DNA from: Clostridia bacterium
Lineage (GTDB): Bacteria > Bacillota_A > Clostridia > Christensenellales > Aristaeellaceae
Reading direction: 5' to 3'
DNA length: 32,634 bases
Assembly (NCBI GenBank): GCA_017430945.1
Contig: JAFRMB010000088.1
Span: 1-32,634 of the forward strand
Shown: positions 31,978 to 32,634 of the stretch, piece after piece
Layout of the letters: the number at the start of each line of letters is the position of its first letter
Numbering within the stretch: position 1 is the stretch's first letter
Notes under the pieces: generated by a model
What the model saw: the letters and a program-made list of their open reading frames with translations, nothing else
What the model was told of the DNA's origin: nothing
Databases searched by the model: none
Position numbers and translations under genes: made by a program

Positions 31978-32634
31978 TCACTGGATCCGAAGCGTGATCT
32001 GGTTCGTATACTCCCCCGCGTCGATCGCCTCATAGGACAGCTCGGGCGCGATGCCCCTGATCAGCGACAGCGGAAGCGCTTCGCCGCACCGGGTGATGTC
32101 CTGCCGTGGGCCGTTGTAGCGCACGGTCAGCACGGCGGTCTCCTCGGCCTCCGCGTGCTCCACCACCGCCTGTATGCGCGGCTCCCGCAGGGTGGGGATC
32201 AGAAGCTGTTGCACCGATTCCTCGAAGGCCAGCTGTATGCGGTTGGCGAGCTTGTGCGGGATCTGGTTCCGGTTGCAGTATTGCGCGATCTCCCCGGCCA
32301 TGCCCAGGAAATCGTAATCGCGGCTGTCGATGGTCAGCTCCAGGACCTTCAGCCTGCGCACGAAGCGCCGCGTGTTCTCCCGCCGCGGGGCGTCGAAGAT
32401 CTGCTCGGGCGTGCCGTCCTCATAGATGCCGCCCTCGTCCATGTAGAACACGCGGTTCGATATGCCGCGGGCAAAGGCCATCTCATGCGTCACGATGAGC
32501 AGCGTCTTGCCCGTCTGCGCCAGGTCGCGGATGACCGCCTGCACCTCGCCTACCATCGTGGGGTCGAGGGCGCTGGTCGGTTCGTCGAACAGTATGACTT
32601 CCGGGTCCATGGCCAGCGTGCGCGCGATGGCGAT
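31978..32634 (-). CDS. ABC transporter ATPase (amino-acid-uptake type) with C-terminal degenerate HATPase-like domain, partial
   Basis: The 5' part lies outside the window; 218 residues are visible. The first 95 are the end of an ABC ATPase of the polar-amino-acid uptake type: the segment after the signature (IAIARTLAMDPE), Walker B ILFDEPTSALDP, and the switch His in IVTHEM. Ordinary members of this family end soon after the GTPEQIF region. Here about 120 more residues follow, with the helix-and-sheet pattern of an RsbW-like HATPase (NRIQLAFEESVQQLL, TVRYNGP, LSLIRGI and a closing strand TNQITLRIQ). The pocket is worn: Asn of the N box is Gln, the DxG Asp is Asn, and the glycine-rich G2 box is lost. 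It therefore seems to bind a partner rather than work as a kinase. The fold assignment rests on pattern only. Confidence 0.85.
   Translation of the reverse strand: MAIARTLAMDPEVILFDEPTSALDPTMVGEVQAVIRDLAQTGKTLLIVTHEMAFARGISNRVFYMDEGGIYEDGTPEQIFDAPRRENTRRFVRRLKVLELTIDSRDYDFLGMAGEIAQYCNRNQIPHKLANRIQLAFEESVQQLLIPTLREPRIQAVVEHAEAEETAVLTVRYNGPRQDITRCGEALPLSLIRGIAPELSYEAIDAGEYTNQITLRIQ

Overview
This is a GC-rich window that reads as the chromosome of an anaerobic Firmicute, probably a high-GC member of the Clostridia. The evidence is a Bacillus-type PurR, Gram-positive ribosome binding sites (GGAGG type), sigma-A promoters with 17-base spacers, ATP-type PEP carboxykinase, System II cytochrome c maturation and many TetR, CPBP, MATE and Cof-HAD accessory proteins. 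No rRNA, tRNA, IS element, phage gene or CRISPR array was seen.

Layout. 1-4300: the end of pckA with its terminator, then a unit of nrfA (pentahaem ammonia-forming nitrite reductase), resB and ccsA (cytochrome c maturation). 4381-6938 on the minus strand: purR, upp and rsmA, with a PurBox-like inverted pair over the purR promoter. 7011-9507: murC and a TTG-started lipoprotein, closed by a strong terminator. 9547-17820 on the minus strand: a three-gene signalling operon of hybrid histidine kinase, free HPt protein and a 1462-residue protein in which an amino-acid-permease-like membrane domain is fused to GGDEF, REC, degenerate GGDEF and EAL domains. 17959-21869: a macro-domain protein, an ADP-ribosylglycohydrolase and a DUF2779 nuclease-like protein. 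21891-23232 on the minus strand: a TetR regulator translationally coupled to a CPBP protease, with a palindrome at the promoter. 23292-24044: a small membrane protein, a small frameshifted gene and a leader with hairpins.

24171-32634 is the most unusual part. It holds an RsbW-like anti-sigma ATPase, a free STAS protein, a STAS domain fused to an APH-like small-molecule or protein kinase, a PHP phosphoesterase, two MATE-type transporters that each carry an RsbW-like HATPase domain at the C terminus, a Cof-type HAD phosphatase, and (cut by the window end) an ABC-transporter ATPase that carries a degenerate HATPase-like domain in the same place. I read this as a partner-switching network in which anti-sigma-type domains are tethered to transporters. 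That reading is inference: the domain fusions are seen directly, but no sigma factor is in the window.

Two themes recur: regulatory output domains fused to transporters (permease-c-di-GMP, MATE-HATPase, ABC-HATPase), and strong hairpins between genes of the same unit. Gene starts were moved from the longest frame where a ribosome binding site or promoter decided it.
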